Assembly (NCBI GenBank): GCA_018436725.1
Contig: JAHDKT010000067.1
Location: 1 to 64,000 of the forward strand
From: Synergistaceae bacterium
GTDB taxonomy: Bacteria > Synergistota > Synergistia > Synergistales > Aminobacteriaceae
Direction: 5' to 3'
DNA: 64,000 nt
A program made the position numbers and the translations under genes. The notes beneath the pieces are model-generated. The model did no database searches. It was not told the DNA's origin and was given only the letters and a program-made list of their open reading frames with translations. How positions within the stretch are numbered: position 1 is the first letter of the stretch; each line of letters begins with the position of its first letter. Below are positions 15,709 through 24,919 of the stretch, in pieces.

Positions 15709-16342
15709 TTTCTTCTTCGCAAGAAAGGCCTCGCCCCTCCGGCGGGGCTTTTTCCTTGTAATAGAGCTTCACCAGAAGATGAATAGTACGCTCCAGCCGC
15801 TCCCACGTTTCCTCCTTCCGCAGGTCGAGCCCGAGATAGCGCGAGGAGACGTCCCTTCGCAGCAACAGGAAAGTGAATCCCGCGGAAAGAAGCGCGGCCA
15901 TCTCGGTCAGCCCTTCCGTCTCCTTGTCCGGCTCCCGAAGCAGGTCGAGCAGCTCCATCCCCTGGCGATAGCGTTCTTCCGCCGTTTCGGCGGCGACGTC
16001 CTCGCGTCCTGCGATCTCTCCGCGCAGCACTTCGCGCGCCGCATCCGATTTTTTCAGCTCGCGCAGATACCCTCTGAGGAGCGCGTATGCTCTCGTCGCC
16101 GGATCGGCGTTTCCGCCTCCGGCGGTCTCCAGGATTTCCGAAGTAGAGGGCCAGTATTTTCTCCGTGAAAAAAACGTCCGAAGAAGAGGCTGCAACCCTC
16201 CGAAGTACCGATAGATGAGCACCTTGTCTACTCCGGCTTCGCGGGCAATGGCGTTTACTCCCAAAAAACGGAACCCCTTTCTCGAAAGTATGGCCCCTAC
16301 CGCGTCGAGGATGCGGGTTTCCGTACTCTCCCTCTCTCCCAC
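15701..16342 (-). CDS. TetR/AcrR family transcriptional regulator
   Basis: The 213-residue protein has an N-terminal TetR DNA-binding domain: ESTETRILDAVGAILSRKGF, then the helix-turn-helix VNAIAREAGVDKVLIYRYFGG. A helical ligand-binding domain of unknown effector follows. The start is GTG at 16342 after a GGGGGG-rich site; longer in-frame versions reach back into ilvD. It lies 59 bases after ilvD on the same strand, so it may be co-transcribed with it. Its end overlaps the DJ-1-like gene by 8 bases. Target genes are unknown. Confidence 0.87.
   Translation of the reverse strand: MGERESTETRILDAVGAILSRKGFRFLGVNAIAREAGVDKVLIYRYFGGLQPLLRTFFSRRKYWPSTSEILETAGGGNADPATRAYALLRGYLRELKKSDAAREVLRGEIAGREDVAAETAEERYRQGMELLDLLREPDKETEGLTEMAALLSAGFTFLLLRRDVSSRYLGLDLRKEETWERLERTIHLLVKLYYKEKAPPEGRGLSCEEETT
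15733..15753 (+). terminator. terminator of the DJ-1/PfpI gene
   Basis: GCCCC-TCCGGC-GGGGC followed by TTTTT, 25 bases after the stop codon. It overlaps the 3' coding end of the convergent TetR-type regulator. Confidence 0.6.
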
Positions 16343-16401
16343 ATTCTTCCCCCCTTGAAACGGACGGAGGAGCTTCGTCGAGAAGCTCCTCCGCCAAAAC
16401 A

Positions 16402-18063
16402 CTATTCGGCGAACACCGCTCCCTTCGAACCGGAAGTGACGAACGCACGGTACCGATCGAGGAACCGGCTTTCGACCGAACTTTCCACAGGCTTCCACTC
16501 GGTCTTGCGGCGGGCCAGTTCCTCCTCCGGAACAGCGAGATGCAGCTTCCGCGCAGGGATGTCGATTTCGATGATGTCGCCTTCCTTCACGAGGCCGATT
16601 ACTCCTCCCGCGGCGGCTTCCGGGGACACATGACCGATGGAGGCGCCGCGCGAGGCGCCCGAGAACCGGCCGTCGGTGATGAGCGCCACGGTCTTGTCCA
16701 TACCCATTCCCGCAAGGGAAGAGGTCGGCGTGAGCATCTCGCGCATCCCGGGACCTCCCTTCGGCCCTTCGTAACGGATGACGATTACGTCGCCGTGCTT
16801 GATTCCCTTCTCCAGAATGGTCTTCGAAGCCGCCTCCTCGCTGTCGAAAACACGGGCGGGTCCGGAATGCTTCAGCATCGAAGGATCGACGGCGGACTGC
16901 TTGACGACGCTCCCCTCCGGTGCGAGATTTCCCTTGAGGACGGCAAGTCCGCCCTGAGCATGGTACGGTCTGTCGAGCGGACGGATGATATCATCGTCCT
17001 TTACACGGACACCTTCGAGGTTTTCGGCCACGGTCTTCCCCGTCACGGTCATCGGACTCCCGTCGACGAGACCGCCCTTGGCGAGGCGCGCCATCACCGC
17101 CTGAACGCCGCCCGCCGCGAAGAGGTCCTGGATATGGTGCGGTCCTCCCGGGCTCATGCTGCACAAATGCGGCGTCCGGGCGCTGATCTCGTCGAAACGG
17201 TCGAGCGTCAGAGAAAGACCTGCCGCATGCGCAAGCGCCGGAAGATGGAGCGCCGTGTTCGTGGAGCCGCCGAGCGCCATATCGACCGCCACGGCGTTGT
17301 CGAACGCCTTCCGCGTGAGGATGTCTCTGGGTTTGATGTTCTTCTCGATAAGCGTCATAATCTGCCGTCCGGCCTCTTTTGCGAGGCGGTCCCTCGCCGA
17401 GTAGACGGCGGGGATGGTCCCGTTTCCGGGAAGCGCGAAGCCGAGCGCTTCGATCATGCAGTTCATGGTGTTCGCCGTGAACATGCCTGCGCACGAACCG
17501 CACGTCGGACAGGTGATGTCCTCGATCTCGCGGAGTTCTTCGTCGGAGATCGTCCCCGCGGCCCGTTTGCCGACTGCCTCGAAGATGTTGCTGAGATCCA
17601 CGTCCTTGCCGCCGCTCGTTCCGGCGAGCATCGGCCCGCCGCTGATCATCACCGTCGGTATGTTGAGCGAAAGCGCGGCCATCGCCATGCCGGGGATGAT
17701 TTTGTCGCAGTTGGTGACGAGTACGAGAGCGTCGAGAGCGTGCGCCCGGACCATCACCTCGATGGAGTCCATGATCAGCTCCCGGCTGGGGAGCGAAAAC
17801 TTCATTCCTTCGTGATTCATGGCGATCCCGTCGCAAACCCCGATGACGGGGAATTCCAGCGGGAAGCCGCCGAAGGCGTAGACGGCCGACTTCACTGCAT
17901 CGGCGAGCCTGTTCAGATGGATATGCCCCGGGATGAGAGCATTGTAGGGGTTGACCACGCCCACCCAGGGGCGGGCGATCTCCCAGTCGGTGTATCCCGA
18001 CGCTTTCATCAGGGAGCGGTGAGGCGCTCTTTCCGCCCCTTTCTTGACACTGTCGCTTCGCAT
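16402..18063 (-). CDS. ilvD: dihydroxy-acid dehydratase
   Basis: IlvD dehydrates dihydroxy-acids to the 2-keto-acids in valine, leucine and isoleucine synthesis using an Fe-S cluster. The 553-residue protein shows [11 protein letters not shown] and [19 protein letters not shown] (cluster cysteines), [14 protein letters not shown] and [12 protein letters not shown] with GHVSPEAA. Length is typical (550-620). Start at 18063 follows AAAGGAGG by 7 bases. No other ilv or leu gene is adjacent and I find no T-box or leucine leader in front of it. The convergent and divergent neighbours suggest a two-gene unit with the TetR regulator. Confidence 0.96.
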   Translation of the reverse strand: MRSDSVKKGAERAPHRSLMKASGYTDWEIARPWVGVVNPYNALIPGHIHLNRLADAVKSAVYAFGGFPLEFPVIGVCDGIAMNHEGMKFSLPSRELIMDSIEVMVRAHALDALVLVTNCDKIIPGMAMAALSLNIPTVMISGGPMLAGTSGGKDVDLSNIFEAVGKRAAGTISDEELREIEDITCPTCGSCAGMFTANTMNCMIEALGFALPGNGTIPAVYSARDRLAKEAGRQIMTLIEKNIKPRDILTRKAFDNAVAVDMALGGSTNTALHLPALAHAAGLSLTLDRFDEISARTPHLCSMSPGGPHHIQDLFAAGGVQAVMARLAKGGLVDGSPMTVTGKTVAENLEGVRVKDDDIIRPLDRPYHAQGGLAVLKGNLAPEGSVVKQSAVDPSMLKHSGPARVFDSEEAASKTILEKGIKHGDVIVIRYEGPKGGPGMREMLTPTSSLAGMGMDKTVALITDGRFSGASRGASIGHVSPEAAAGGVIGLVKEGDIIEIDIPARKLHLAVPEEELARRKTEWKPVESSVESRFLDRYRAFVTSGSKGAVFAE

Positions 18064-18241
18064 TGCACTACCTCCTTTTCGAGAATATCTCGTGAGCCGA
18101 ACATCCGCACATCTCTTCGCGGACGGAACGCATGGCATCCGGAGTTCCTGGACAGAGATACAGCGGCATGGTACCATCATAATACTATGACGCCCCAGAG
18201 AAAAGAGGCGCATCGGATTTTCTCCAAGGAGAGTGATTGTT

Positions 18242-18622
18242 TTGTCGGATTTCGTTCTGCTCGCAGGAAAGATCGCCGATATTCCGGTAGCTGCGGACGC
18301 GTCTCATGCCGCGGGCATCGAAAAGCGGATCGTCTTCGCCCCCGGTAGATTCTGGAACGACTATGTTGCGCGCCATTTCACCGTGAAAGGTAAATCGGCC
18401 ACGCCGTTCCATACGCACGACTGGCCTCATTACGTGCTCATCCTCTCCGGAAGGTGCAACGCCACCATCGACGGCACGGTCTACCCGCTCGAAAAGGGGT
18501 GTTGGGCGCATGTTCCCTCGAACGTGGAGCACTTCTTCGAGAACACCGGAGAAGAGCCTCTCGAATTCGTCTGCATCGTCCCTCCGAAAGGCGATCCTGC
18601 GGGAAGCACCTGCTTCGCCTGA
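18242..18622 (+). CDS. small cupin-domain protein
   Basis: The 126-residue protein is a single beta-barrel cupin. The two metal-binding motifs appear as [19 protein letters not shown] (HxH plus later residues) and the second motif with [13 protein letters not shown]. Such small cupins serve as sugar isomerases, dioxygenases or ligand sensors; this one cannot be assigned. The start is uncertain: GTG at 18233 touches the AAGGAGA site directly, so a TTG at 18242, 10 bases from GGAG, is preferred. The gene is divergent from ilvD. Confidence 0.8.
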   Translation: MSDFVLLAGKIADIPVAADASHAAGIEKRIVFAPGRFWNDYVARHFTVKGKSATPFHTHDWPHYVLILSGRCNATIDGTVYPLEKGCWAHVPSNVEHFFENTGEEPLEFVCIVPPKGDPAGSTCFA

Positions 18623-18648
18623 GCCGGAGGGAACGCGGCGATTCTTTG

Positions 18649-18689
18649 CGAAGAGCCGGGAGCACGGCTTCCCGGCTCTTCGCTTTTTT
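18649..18689 (+). terminator. terminator of the cupin gene
   Basis: A 12-bp perfect stem (CGAAGAGCCGGG / CCCGGCTCTTCG, 10-base loop) is followed by CTTTTTTC. It lies 26 bases after the cupin stop and ends where the convergent membrane-protein gene ends, so it may serve both. Confidence 0.88.
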
Positions 18690-19163
18690 CTATTGAGGAA
18701 AGGTGAACTTCATCAACGGGGGAAGCCACGGATAGACCGACCGGAGGAAGTAGGGGTTCATCGCGAAGATTACGAAGAGCCCCATCGCCATCGCCGAATG
18801 AAACACGGAGAGCAGCCCGCGGTACTTCTCCTGTTTGGCTACGGCCCCGAGCATCCCTTCGCAGACGAAGAACGCCGTTGTGTAGTACAGCCATCCGCTC
18901 GTCCCCGGCTCCATCAGGAAGATCATCGTCCGGAGCACGCAATAGGCCGACCAGATTCCCAGCAGATACATCTGACTTCCGGTCATGAGAAGCTTCGAGA
19001 AAAAAGCGATCGCTTTCGGGAAAGGGCCTCCGCTCTTCTCCAACGATTCGACCGCATCGAGCGCGGATTCGATAAAAGGAAGAACATAGCGTATATACCC
19101 TACGGAGAGGATCCACCCCCAAAAAAGAAGAAAACCGGCAAACTTGAGATACGTCACATACAT
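18690..19163 (-). CDS. hypothetical four-helix membrane protein
   Basis: The 157-residue protein is not recognised. It has about four hydrophobic segments: residues 6-26 (LKFAGFLLFWGWILSVGYI), about 60-85, about 90-107 and 117-135 (VFHSAMAMGLFVIFAM). It ends in a Pro-rich short tail with PYFLRSVYPWLPP. No catalytic motif is visible. It is a single gene between the convergent cupin and gpt, with a 156-base upstream gap in which I see nothing distinct. Confidence 0.7.
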   Translation of the reverse strand: MYVTYLKFAGFLLFWGWILSVGYIRYVLPFIESALDAVESLEKSGGPFPKAIAFFSKLLMTGSQMYLLGIWSAYCVLRTMIFLMEPGTSGWLYYTTAFFVCEGMLGAVAKQEKYRGLLSVFHSAMAMGLFVIFAMNPYFLRSVYPWLPPLMKFTFPQ

Positions 19164-19319
19164 CCCGCCTTCCGGAGCATCGAATTTTCTGCGTCTGGCC
19201 GACGACGGTCCGGGATTACCGTTCCCCCTTCCGTGAAAAGTTCTCGCGGAAGTCCGCAGCGTCGCACAAAAGGGCAGAACGGCGCACCCCGTACTCGTCG
19301 CTGACGGTTCCCCGTCGAT

Positions 19320-19796
19320 TTACTGCCGCTCCGCTATCGGTTTCGCGTACGCGGTCTCCGCGTCCCACGGGAAGAGAATCCACGTATCCTGACTGACTTC
19401 GGTGATGTAGGTGTCAACAAAGGCGCGACCGTCAGGTTTTGCGTAAACAGCCGCGAAATGAGCCTTAGGCAGCATCTTTCGCACGACCTGTGCGGTTTTT
19501 CCCGTATCGACAAGATCGTCGATGATGAGCCACCCTTCGCCGTCGCCGGCGATCTCTTTCAGAATCGACATCTCCCCCTGCGTTCTCAGAACGTAGCTGG
19601 AAACGCAGACAGTATCCACGAGCCGCACATCGAGTTCCCTCGCGATAATCGCCGCGGGGATCAGCCCGCCTCTCGCGATCCCCACAATTCGATCCCACTT
19701 GCGCAACCCGACGAGGCGCCACGCAAGCGCCTTGCAGTCCCGATGCACCTGCTCCCACGACACCGGATACGTTTTATGATATCTTTCGCTGGACAC
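19320..19796 (-). CDS. gpt: xanthine(-guanine) phosphoribosyltransferase
   Basis: Gpt salvages xanthine, guanine or hypoxanthine to nucleotides using PRPP. The protein closely follows the E. coli Gpt pattern: [48 protein letters not shown], the PRPP-binding loop [26 protein letters not shown] and [11 protein letters not shown]. The length, 158, agrees. A GTG start at 19796 is favoured, about 10 bases from AGGAGG; a GTG three codons earlier touches the site. It is divergent from the nucleoside importer operon, so purine salvage genes face each other here. Confidence 0.92.
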   Translation of the reverse strand: MSSERYHKTYPVSWEQVHRDCKALAWRLVGLRKWDRIVGIARGGLIPAAIIARELDVRLVDTVCVSSYVLRTQGEMSILKEIAGDGEGWLIIDDLVDTGKTAQVVRKMLPKAHFAAVYAKPDGRAFVDTYITEVSQDTWILFPWDAETAYAKPIAERQ

Positions 19797-19914
19797 GCCA
19801 CCCACTCCTCCTTCTATATTTCTCGCTCCACAGGCGTTTGCTATTGTAGCATGGGCGTTTCTATATGAAAAAGACGGCGAAAGGCGCTTCTTTATTTTTT
19901 TTCATTCGCTACTG

Positions 19915-19945
19915 TATAATAGATATTGAGGGGTCGTCCCCTCAA
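19915..19945 (+). promoter_or_regulatory. -10 box and 5'-UTR hairpin of the BMP/nucleoside importer operon
   Basis: A perfect TATAAT (19915-19920) is present, but its -35 region is poor (T-rich). Directly downstream is an 8-bp perfect stem TTGAGGGG-TCGT-CCCCTCAA (19926-19945). It could be an operator at the transcription start or an RNA-stabilising 5' hairpin. It is not a known purine riboswitch. Confidence 0.5.
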
Positions 19946-19970
19946 TTCTTCACTCAGGGAGGTTTGAAGC

Positions 19971-21056
19971 GTGAAAAGATTCGTCTGGCTCCTCGTTTTC
20001 GTTTTGAGCGTCACTCTGTGCGGTGCGGCGTATGCCGCGTTCCCCCCGATCCCCGCCGAAAAGATCAACCCGGGATTCGTCTACATAGGCCCCATCGGCG
20101 ACGGCGGATGGACCTACATGCATGAGCAGGGCCGCCTTGCCATGGAGAAGGCGTTCCCCGGAGTGAAGTCGACGTTCGTCGAATCCATTCCCGAAGGCCC
20201 CGACTCGGCCAGAGTCTTCGAGACCATGGTCCGCAACGGCTCCAAGGTCATTTTCGGCACCACGTTCGGATACATGGACTTCATCCAGGACGTGGCGAAG
20301 AAGTATCCCGACGTCGTTTTCATGCACTGCTCCGGATACAAGGACGCTCCCAACGTAGGGACGTATTTCGGCAGAATGTACCAGGCCAGGTATCTCTCCG
20401 GTCTCGTCGCGGGGAAAATGACCAAGAAGAACCGTATCGGCTACGTCGGCGCACACCCCATCCCCGAGGTCATCAGAGGGATCAACGCGTTCACTCGGGG
20501 CGTCCGCAAGGCGAACCCGGAGGCCGAAGTGCAGGTCATCTGGATTTTCTCGTGGCTCGACCCGGGCAAGGAGAAGGAAGCCGCGAAGGCGCTCATCGAC
20601 TCCGGAGTCGACGTGCTCGCAATGCACGCCGATACCGGAGCAACGCCGCAGGCTGCCGAAGAAGCGGGAATCTACGTCGTCGGCTACAATAACGACATGA
20701 GCGCCTACGCGCCGACGAAGCATCTCACGGCTCCCGTCTGGGACTGGGGCATTGTCTATAAGGAGACCATTGATCAGGTCATCAAAGGAACGTGGAAGTC
20801 CAGCCATATATGGCACGGCCTGAAAGAAGGCATGGTCGGACTCGCCCCTTACGGCGCCGACGTTCCCGACTCGGTGAAGGCATTGGTCGAAGAGGAAAAG
20901 GCGAAAATCATCGCCGGAGCATGGGATGTCTTCTACGGCCCCGTGAAGGATCAGAGCGGCGCTGTCAAGGTTCCCGAAGGCGTTGCAATGACAGACGGCG
21001 AGATGCTCTCTATGAACTGGTTCGTCGAAGGCGTCAAAGGAGATATACCCAAATAG
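19971..21056 (+). CDS. BMP-family substrate-binding protein of a nucleoside-type ABC importer
   Basis: The 361-residue protein is the periplasmic receptor of the importer that follows. It has a signal peptide (MKRFVWLLVFVLSVTLCGAA...). The BMP/PnrA-type fold follows: VYIGPIGDGGWTYMHEQGR, MVRNGSKVIFGTTFGYMD, YPDVVFMHCSGY, GTYFGRMYQARYLSGLVAG, IRGINAFTRGVRKANP, VLAMHADTGATPQAAEEAG and a conserved WDWG. The signal peptide has a Cys (LCGAAYA) but lacks a convincing lipobox. Starts with GTG at 19971 after GGGAGG. BMP proteins usually bind purine nucleosides; the exact ligand here is inferred. Confidence 0.88.
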   Translation: MKRFVWLLVFVLSVTLCGAAYAAFPPIPAEKINPGFVYIGPIGDGGWTYMHEQGRLAMEKAFPGVKSTFVESIPEGPDSARVFETMVRNGSKVIFGTTFGYMDFIQDVAKKYPDVVFMHCSGYKDAPNVGTYFGRMYQARYLSGLVAGKMTKKNRIGYVGAHPIPEVIRGINAFTRGVRKANPEAEVQVIWIFSWLDPGKEKEAAKALIDSGVDVLAMHADTGATPQAAEEAGIYVVGYNNDMSAYAPTKHLTAPVWDWGIVYKETIDQVIKGTWKSSHIWHGLKEGMVGLAPYGADVPDSVKALVEEEKAKIIAGAWDVFYGPVKDQSGAVKVPEGVAMTDGEMLSMNWFVEGVKGDIPK

Positions 21057-21089
21057 CCCTTTCTTTTGTATCATATATGGGGGAACTTC

Positions 21090-21116
21090 GGGGCGCGAAT
21101 TTCCGCGCCCCTTTTT
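21090..21116 (+). terminator. intra-operon terminator after the binding-protein gene
   Basis: GGGGCGCG-AATTTC-CGCGCCCC followed by TTTTT, 33 bases after the stop. A partial terminator here would give more binding protein than membrane subunits, as is common in ABC operons. Confidence 0.85.
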
Positions 21117-21206
21117 CTTCCCGTTCCATCAATACATCATCGACCCTGAACGCACTTTCTTCTCTAAGGGGAACTGTCGTGCACGGGGCCGCAAGGGGGA
21201 AATGGG

Positions 21207-22775
21207 ATGGATGTACGTGCTCCTTCGGAACCACTCGTTCGCATGGAAAAAATCACCAAGCGATTCACAGGGGTGACCGCCAATCTCGACGTGGATTTCG
21301 ACGTCCGGCCAGGGGAGGTACATGCGCTGCTCGGAGAAAACGGCGCGGGCAAATCCACACTGATGAACATTCTCTACGGTTTGTACCGGCCGGACAGCGG
21401 CACGCTCGCCGTGGAGGGGCGGGACGTCTCCTTTTCCTCGCCTCGCGACGCCATCGCCGCGGGCATAGGGATGGTGCATCAGCATTTCATGCTCATTCCG
21501 AGCCAAACAGTGTGGGAAAACATGATACTGGGCCTTGAAGGTCTTCCTTCGCTTCTGCCCAAACGCGAGATCAGAGAGCGCATACTCGAACTCTCGTCCA
21601 GGTACGGCCTTCTGGTGTATCCCGACGCGAAGATCTGGCAGCTTTCCATCGGCGAACAGCAGCGTGTGGCGATCCTTCAGATGCTGTACAGAAAGGCGAA
21701 CATCCTTGTGCTCGACGAGCCTACGGCAGTGCTCACCCCGCAGGAGGCGGAGCGTCTCTTCGAGACGGTTCGGCAGATGACCTCCGAAGGACACGGCGTC
21801 GTCTTCATCTCCCACAAAATGGACGAGGTCATGGCTCTCTCGCACAGAGTCACGATTCTCAGGAAGGGGCGTCTGATCGGAACCGTCGAAACCGCATCGA
21901 CAACGAAGGAGAAACTCGCCGAAATGATGATCGGCCGGAAGATGATCTTCCAGATCGAGAAAGAGGCGCTCACGCCTGGAAGACCGGTGCTCGAATGCGC
22001 TTCCGTCTGCGCGCTCGGCGATCGGGGGATACCGGCCGTCTCGCATGCGACGTTCATGATCCGGGAACGGGAAATCATGGGAATCGCCGGAGTCGCGGGC
22101 AACGGCCAGCAGGAACTCTGCGAAACACTCGTCGGGCTGCGGAAGGTGGAGTCCGGATCGATACGCGTCAACGGCGAAGAACTGACCAATTCGTTTCCGA
22201 AGACCTTCATCGACAAGGGTATTCACTACATCCCGGCCGACAGAAAGGGAACCGGGCTTGTTCCGAATATGAACGTGAGCGAGAACTCCATCCTGAAGAG
22301 ATACTGGAACCGGCCCGTCTCACGAAAAGGGTTCATCGACTGGAAAGAAGTGTTCTCTTTCGCCCGAGGGCTGGTGTCGCGCTACAATGTGAGCACTCCT
22401 TCGATGGAGACGCCTGTGCGCAATCTCTCCGGCGGCAACCTTCAGAAGCTGATGCTCGGGCGCGAGCTGAGCGACTCTCCGATAGCCGTCCTCGCCGTTC
22501 ACCCTACATGGGGCCTGGACGTCGCAGCGACGAAGTTCGTCAGAGAGCAGCTTCTCGCCGCCCGAGGCGCCGGTGGAGCGGTGCTTCTGGTCTCGGAGGA
22601 TCTTGAAGAGCTTCTTTCCATGAGCGACCGCCTCGCCGTCATGTGCAAGGGCGAGATCATGGGTATTTTGGAGTCGCCGGCGGACACGCCTGTGGAAGCC
22701 ATCGGCCTCATGATGGCCGGAACTCCGGCGGAAGAGGCCCTCGCCTCCATCCTTCAGGGAGGAACACGATCATGA
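21207..22775 (+). CDS. nucleoside ABC transporter ATPase with two ABC domains
   Basis: The 522-residue protein has two ATPase halves, as in sugar and nucleoside (YufO-type) importers. The first has Walker A GENGAGKST, Q-loop MVHQHFMLIP, a changed signature LSIGEQQR and Walker B ILVLDEPTAVLTPQEA. The second has a degenerate Walker A (GVAGNGQQE), signature LSGGNLQK and, instead of DEP, AVHPTWGLDVAA. This asymmetry is normal for the family. The start ATG at 21207 is preceded by a GGGGG-type site. Its stop overlaps the first permease by 4 bases. Confidence 0.93.
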   Translation: MDVRAPSEPLVRMEKITKRFTGVTANLDVDFDVRPGEVHALLGENGAGKSTLMNILYGLYRPDSGTLAVEGRDVSFSSPRDAIAAGIGMVHQHFMLIPSQTVWENMILGLEGLPSLLPKREIRERILELSSRYGLLVYPDAKIWQLSIGEQQRVAILQMLYRKANILVLDEPTAVLTPQEAERLFETVRQMTSEGHGVVFISHKMDEVMALSHRVTILRKGRLIGTVETASTTKEKLAEMMIGRKMIFQIEKEALTPGRPVLECASVCALGDRGIPAVSHATFMIREREIMGIAGVAGNGQQELCETLVGLRKVESGSIRVNGEELTNSFPKTFIDKGIHYIPADRKGTGLVPNMNVSENSILKRYWNRPVSRKGFIDWKEVFSFARGLVSRYNVSTPSMETPVRNLSGGNLQKLMLGRELSDSPIAVLAVHPTWGLDVAATKFVREQLLAARGAGGAVLLVSEDLEELLSMSDRLAVMCKGEIMGILESPADTPVEAIGLMMAGTPAEEALASILQGGTRS

Positions 22776-23881
22776 AACTCTCCGTAAAAATCGAACCCCG
22801 TCTTGAAACTCCGCGCATGCTCGGATTCGTCATCCCGGTCGTCTCCCTAGCGGCGGCGCTTCTTTCGGGAGCGGTCTTTCTCTTTTTCTTGGGCGTTTCC
22901 CCGTTCCAAGCCTACTCCACGATCATCCGCTCGTCGCTCGGCGATGCATACGGCCTCAGCGAGACCGTCGTCAAAGCGATCCCTCTCGCCATGTCGGCCA
23001 TCGCGGTGATGCTCTCTTTCACGATGCTCATCTGGAACATCGGCGCCGAAGGGCAGATCTTCATGGGCGCAATCGCGGCGGCGGCTTCCGTACGCTATTT
23101 CTTCGTGGACAATCACATAGCCATGTTCGCTATCATGTTCGCGGCGGCCGGAATCGCCGGCGGAGCATGGGCGGCCATCGCAGGCTACTTCCGCGCCAGA
23201 TGGAGCGTCAACGAGATCATCACGACGCTGATGCTCAATTATGTGGCCATGAACCTGCTTAACTATTTCGTTTACGGACCGTGGCGGGACCCTGCGAGCC
23301 TGGGATTCCCGATGACGGCTCCGTTCCCCGACGCTGCGCGCCTTCCTTCGTTCTGGGGAACACGCATCCATGCGGGGCTCTTCCTTGCGATTCTGCTCCC
23401 CCTCGTCTTTTGGGTGATCCTGCGGTTCACCAGGTGGGGCTACGAGATACGAGTCATGGGAGAGAACCCGAAGGCGGCCGGTTTCGCAGGGATGAGTTAT
23501 ATAAAGAACGTGGTGCTCGTCATGTTCATCTCCGGCGCCATCGCAGGCATTGCGGGAATGTGCGAACTCTCCGGCCTGCAAGGCCGTCTGCAGCACGGTT
23601 TCTCCGGCGGCTACGGCTACACGGCGATCATCGTCGCCTGGCTTGCGCGTCTCCACCCGATCGCCATCCTGACGGTCTCCTTCCTGATGGGGGTGCTCTT
23701 AGTTGGCGGCGAAACGCTGCAGATCGTCATGCGCCTTCCCCTTTCGAGCATGCTCGTGCTGCAAGGACTCATCCTCTTCTTCGTGCTCGGAGGCGAGTTC
23801 TTCAGGAAGTTCCGTACCCGCATCCTCTCCGAAGGCGTACCGATAACACAGCCAACGTCCTCTGAAAAGGAGGGGAAGTAA
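22772..23881 (+). CDS. nucleoside ABC transporter permease 1
   Basis: The 369-residue membrane protein matches the larger of the two permeases of BMP-linked importers (YufP type). It has about eight or more membrane helices, the family signature WNIGAEGQIFMGAI, WSVNEIITTLMLNYVAMNLLNY, and the conserved loop MGENPKAAGFAGMSY. The start overlaps the ATPase stop by 4 bases (ATGA). One base separates its stop from the next permease. Confidence 0.93.
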   Translation: MKLSVKIEPRLETPRMLGFVIPVVSLAAALLSGAVFLFFLGVSPFQAYSTIIRSSLGDAYGLSETVVKAIPLAMSAIAVMLSFTMLIWNIGAEGQIFMGAIAAAASVRYFFVDNHIAMFAIMFAAAGIAGGAWAAIAGYFRARWSVNEIITTLMLNYVAMNLLNYFVYGPWRDPASLGFPMTAPFPDAARLPSFWGTRIHAGLFLAILLPLVFWVILRFTRWGYEIRVMGENPKAAGFAGMSYIKNVVLVMFISGAIAGIAGMCELSGLQGRLQHGFSGGYGYTAIIVAWLARLHPIAILTVSFLMGVLLVGGETLQIVMRLPLSSMLVLQGLILFFVLGGEFFRKFRTRILSEGVPITQPTSSEKEGK

Positions 23882-23882
23882 C

Positions 23883-24812
23883 ATGGAAATACTGGTTCCC
23901 ATTCTCACGGCGGCAGTACGAAGCGGCACGCCCATTCTGTACGCGACTCTCGGAGAAATCGTCACGGAAAAGGGAGGCGTCCTCAACCTCGGACTTGAAG
24001 GCATCATGCTCCTCGGAGCGTATGCAGGGTTCGCAGTCTCCTACTCCACGGGAAACGCTTGGCTTGGGATCGCTGCGGCATTCTTCGTCGGCGCCCTCCT
24101 GGGGCTTGTTCACGCCTTCATCTGCGTTACTCTGAAAGGCAACCAGGTAGTCAGCGGGCTTGCCATGACGATGTTCGGCACGGGCGCATCCTCCCTTCTT
24201 GGCCGCAACTTCGTCGGTTTTACCATCCCCGGACTGAACAGGATTCCCGTTCCGATACTCTCCGATATTCCGATCGTCGGCCCGGTGCTCTTCAATCACG
24301 ACGCCCTCGTCTACTGCTCCTACGCTCTCGTCTTCTTCCTCTGCTGGTTCTTCGCATCCACCAGACAGGGGCTCTATCTTCGCGCCACGGGCGACAATCC
24401 CAGGGCCGCGGACGCGATGGGGATCTCCGTCGCGAAGACGCGCTATTTCTATACGATGGTGGGAGCCGGAATCGTGGCCGTAGGCGGCGCATACATGTCG
24501 GTGGCCTATACGAAGATGTGGGCGGAGCACATGACGGCAGGGCGCGGATGGATCGCGGTGGCGCTCGTCATCTTCGCCATCTGGAATCCGGCGCGCGCGG
24601 CCTTCGGAGCGTACCTCTTCGGAGGCGTCGAAGCCTTCCAGCTCCGCCTTCAGGCTGCCGGAACCACCATCCCGGCGCCCGTCCTGATGATGCTCCCCTA
24701 CCTGATGACGATCGGCGTTCTGCTCTTCATCTCCATCAAGAAAGGGAAAGGAATCGTTTTCGGTGCGCCCGCCTCTCTGGGGCTTCCATTTTTCCGAGAG
24801 GAACGAGATTAA
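23883..24812 (+). CDS. nucleoside ABC transporter permease 2
   Basis: The 309-residue permease is the smaller partner (YufQ type). It shows RSGTPILYATLGEIVTEKGG and VLNLGLEGIMLLGAYAG, then VTLKGNQVVSGLAMTMFGTG, ATGDNPRAADAMGISV and GRGWIAVALVIFAIWNPARA, all typical. It forms the heterodimeric channel with permease 1. An AAGGAGGGGAAGTAAC site precedes the ATG. Confidence 0.93.
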   Translation: MEILVPILTAAVRSGTPILYATLGEIVTEKGGVLNLGLEGIMLLGAYAGFAVSYSTGNAWLGIAAAFFVGALLGLVHAFICVTLKGNQVVSGLAMTMFGTGASSLLGRNFVGFTIPGLNRIPVPILSDIPIVGPVLFNHDALVYCSYALVFFLCWFFASTRQGLYLRATGDNPRAADAMGISVAKTRYFYTMVGAGIVAVGGAYMSVAYTKMWAEHMTAGRGWIAVALVIFAIWNPARAAFGAYLFGGVEAFQLRLQAAGTTIPAPVLMMLPYLMTIGVLLFISIKKGKGIVFGAPASLGLPFFREERD

Positions 24813-24919
24813 ACAGATTTCCCGGCGCGCAGACATCATGTGCGTCCGGAACCGGCGCGTCGTTCGCGAAGGACGAGGCCGCCGGACAACTACACGACAG
24901 TACAGGAGGTTGTTCCATA

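Noticed and set aside
18064-18232. T-box or leucine attenuator upstream of ilvD
   Set aside because: No GGTGG-ACC core, no terminator pair and no leader peptide with Leu/Ile/Val codons; only a plain ribosome site.
16540-18348. About 600-codon frame opposite ilvD
   Set aside because: Antisense to a highly conserved gene; no ribosome site or domain.
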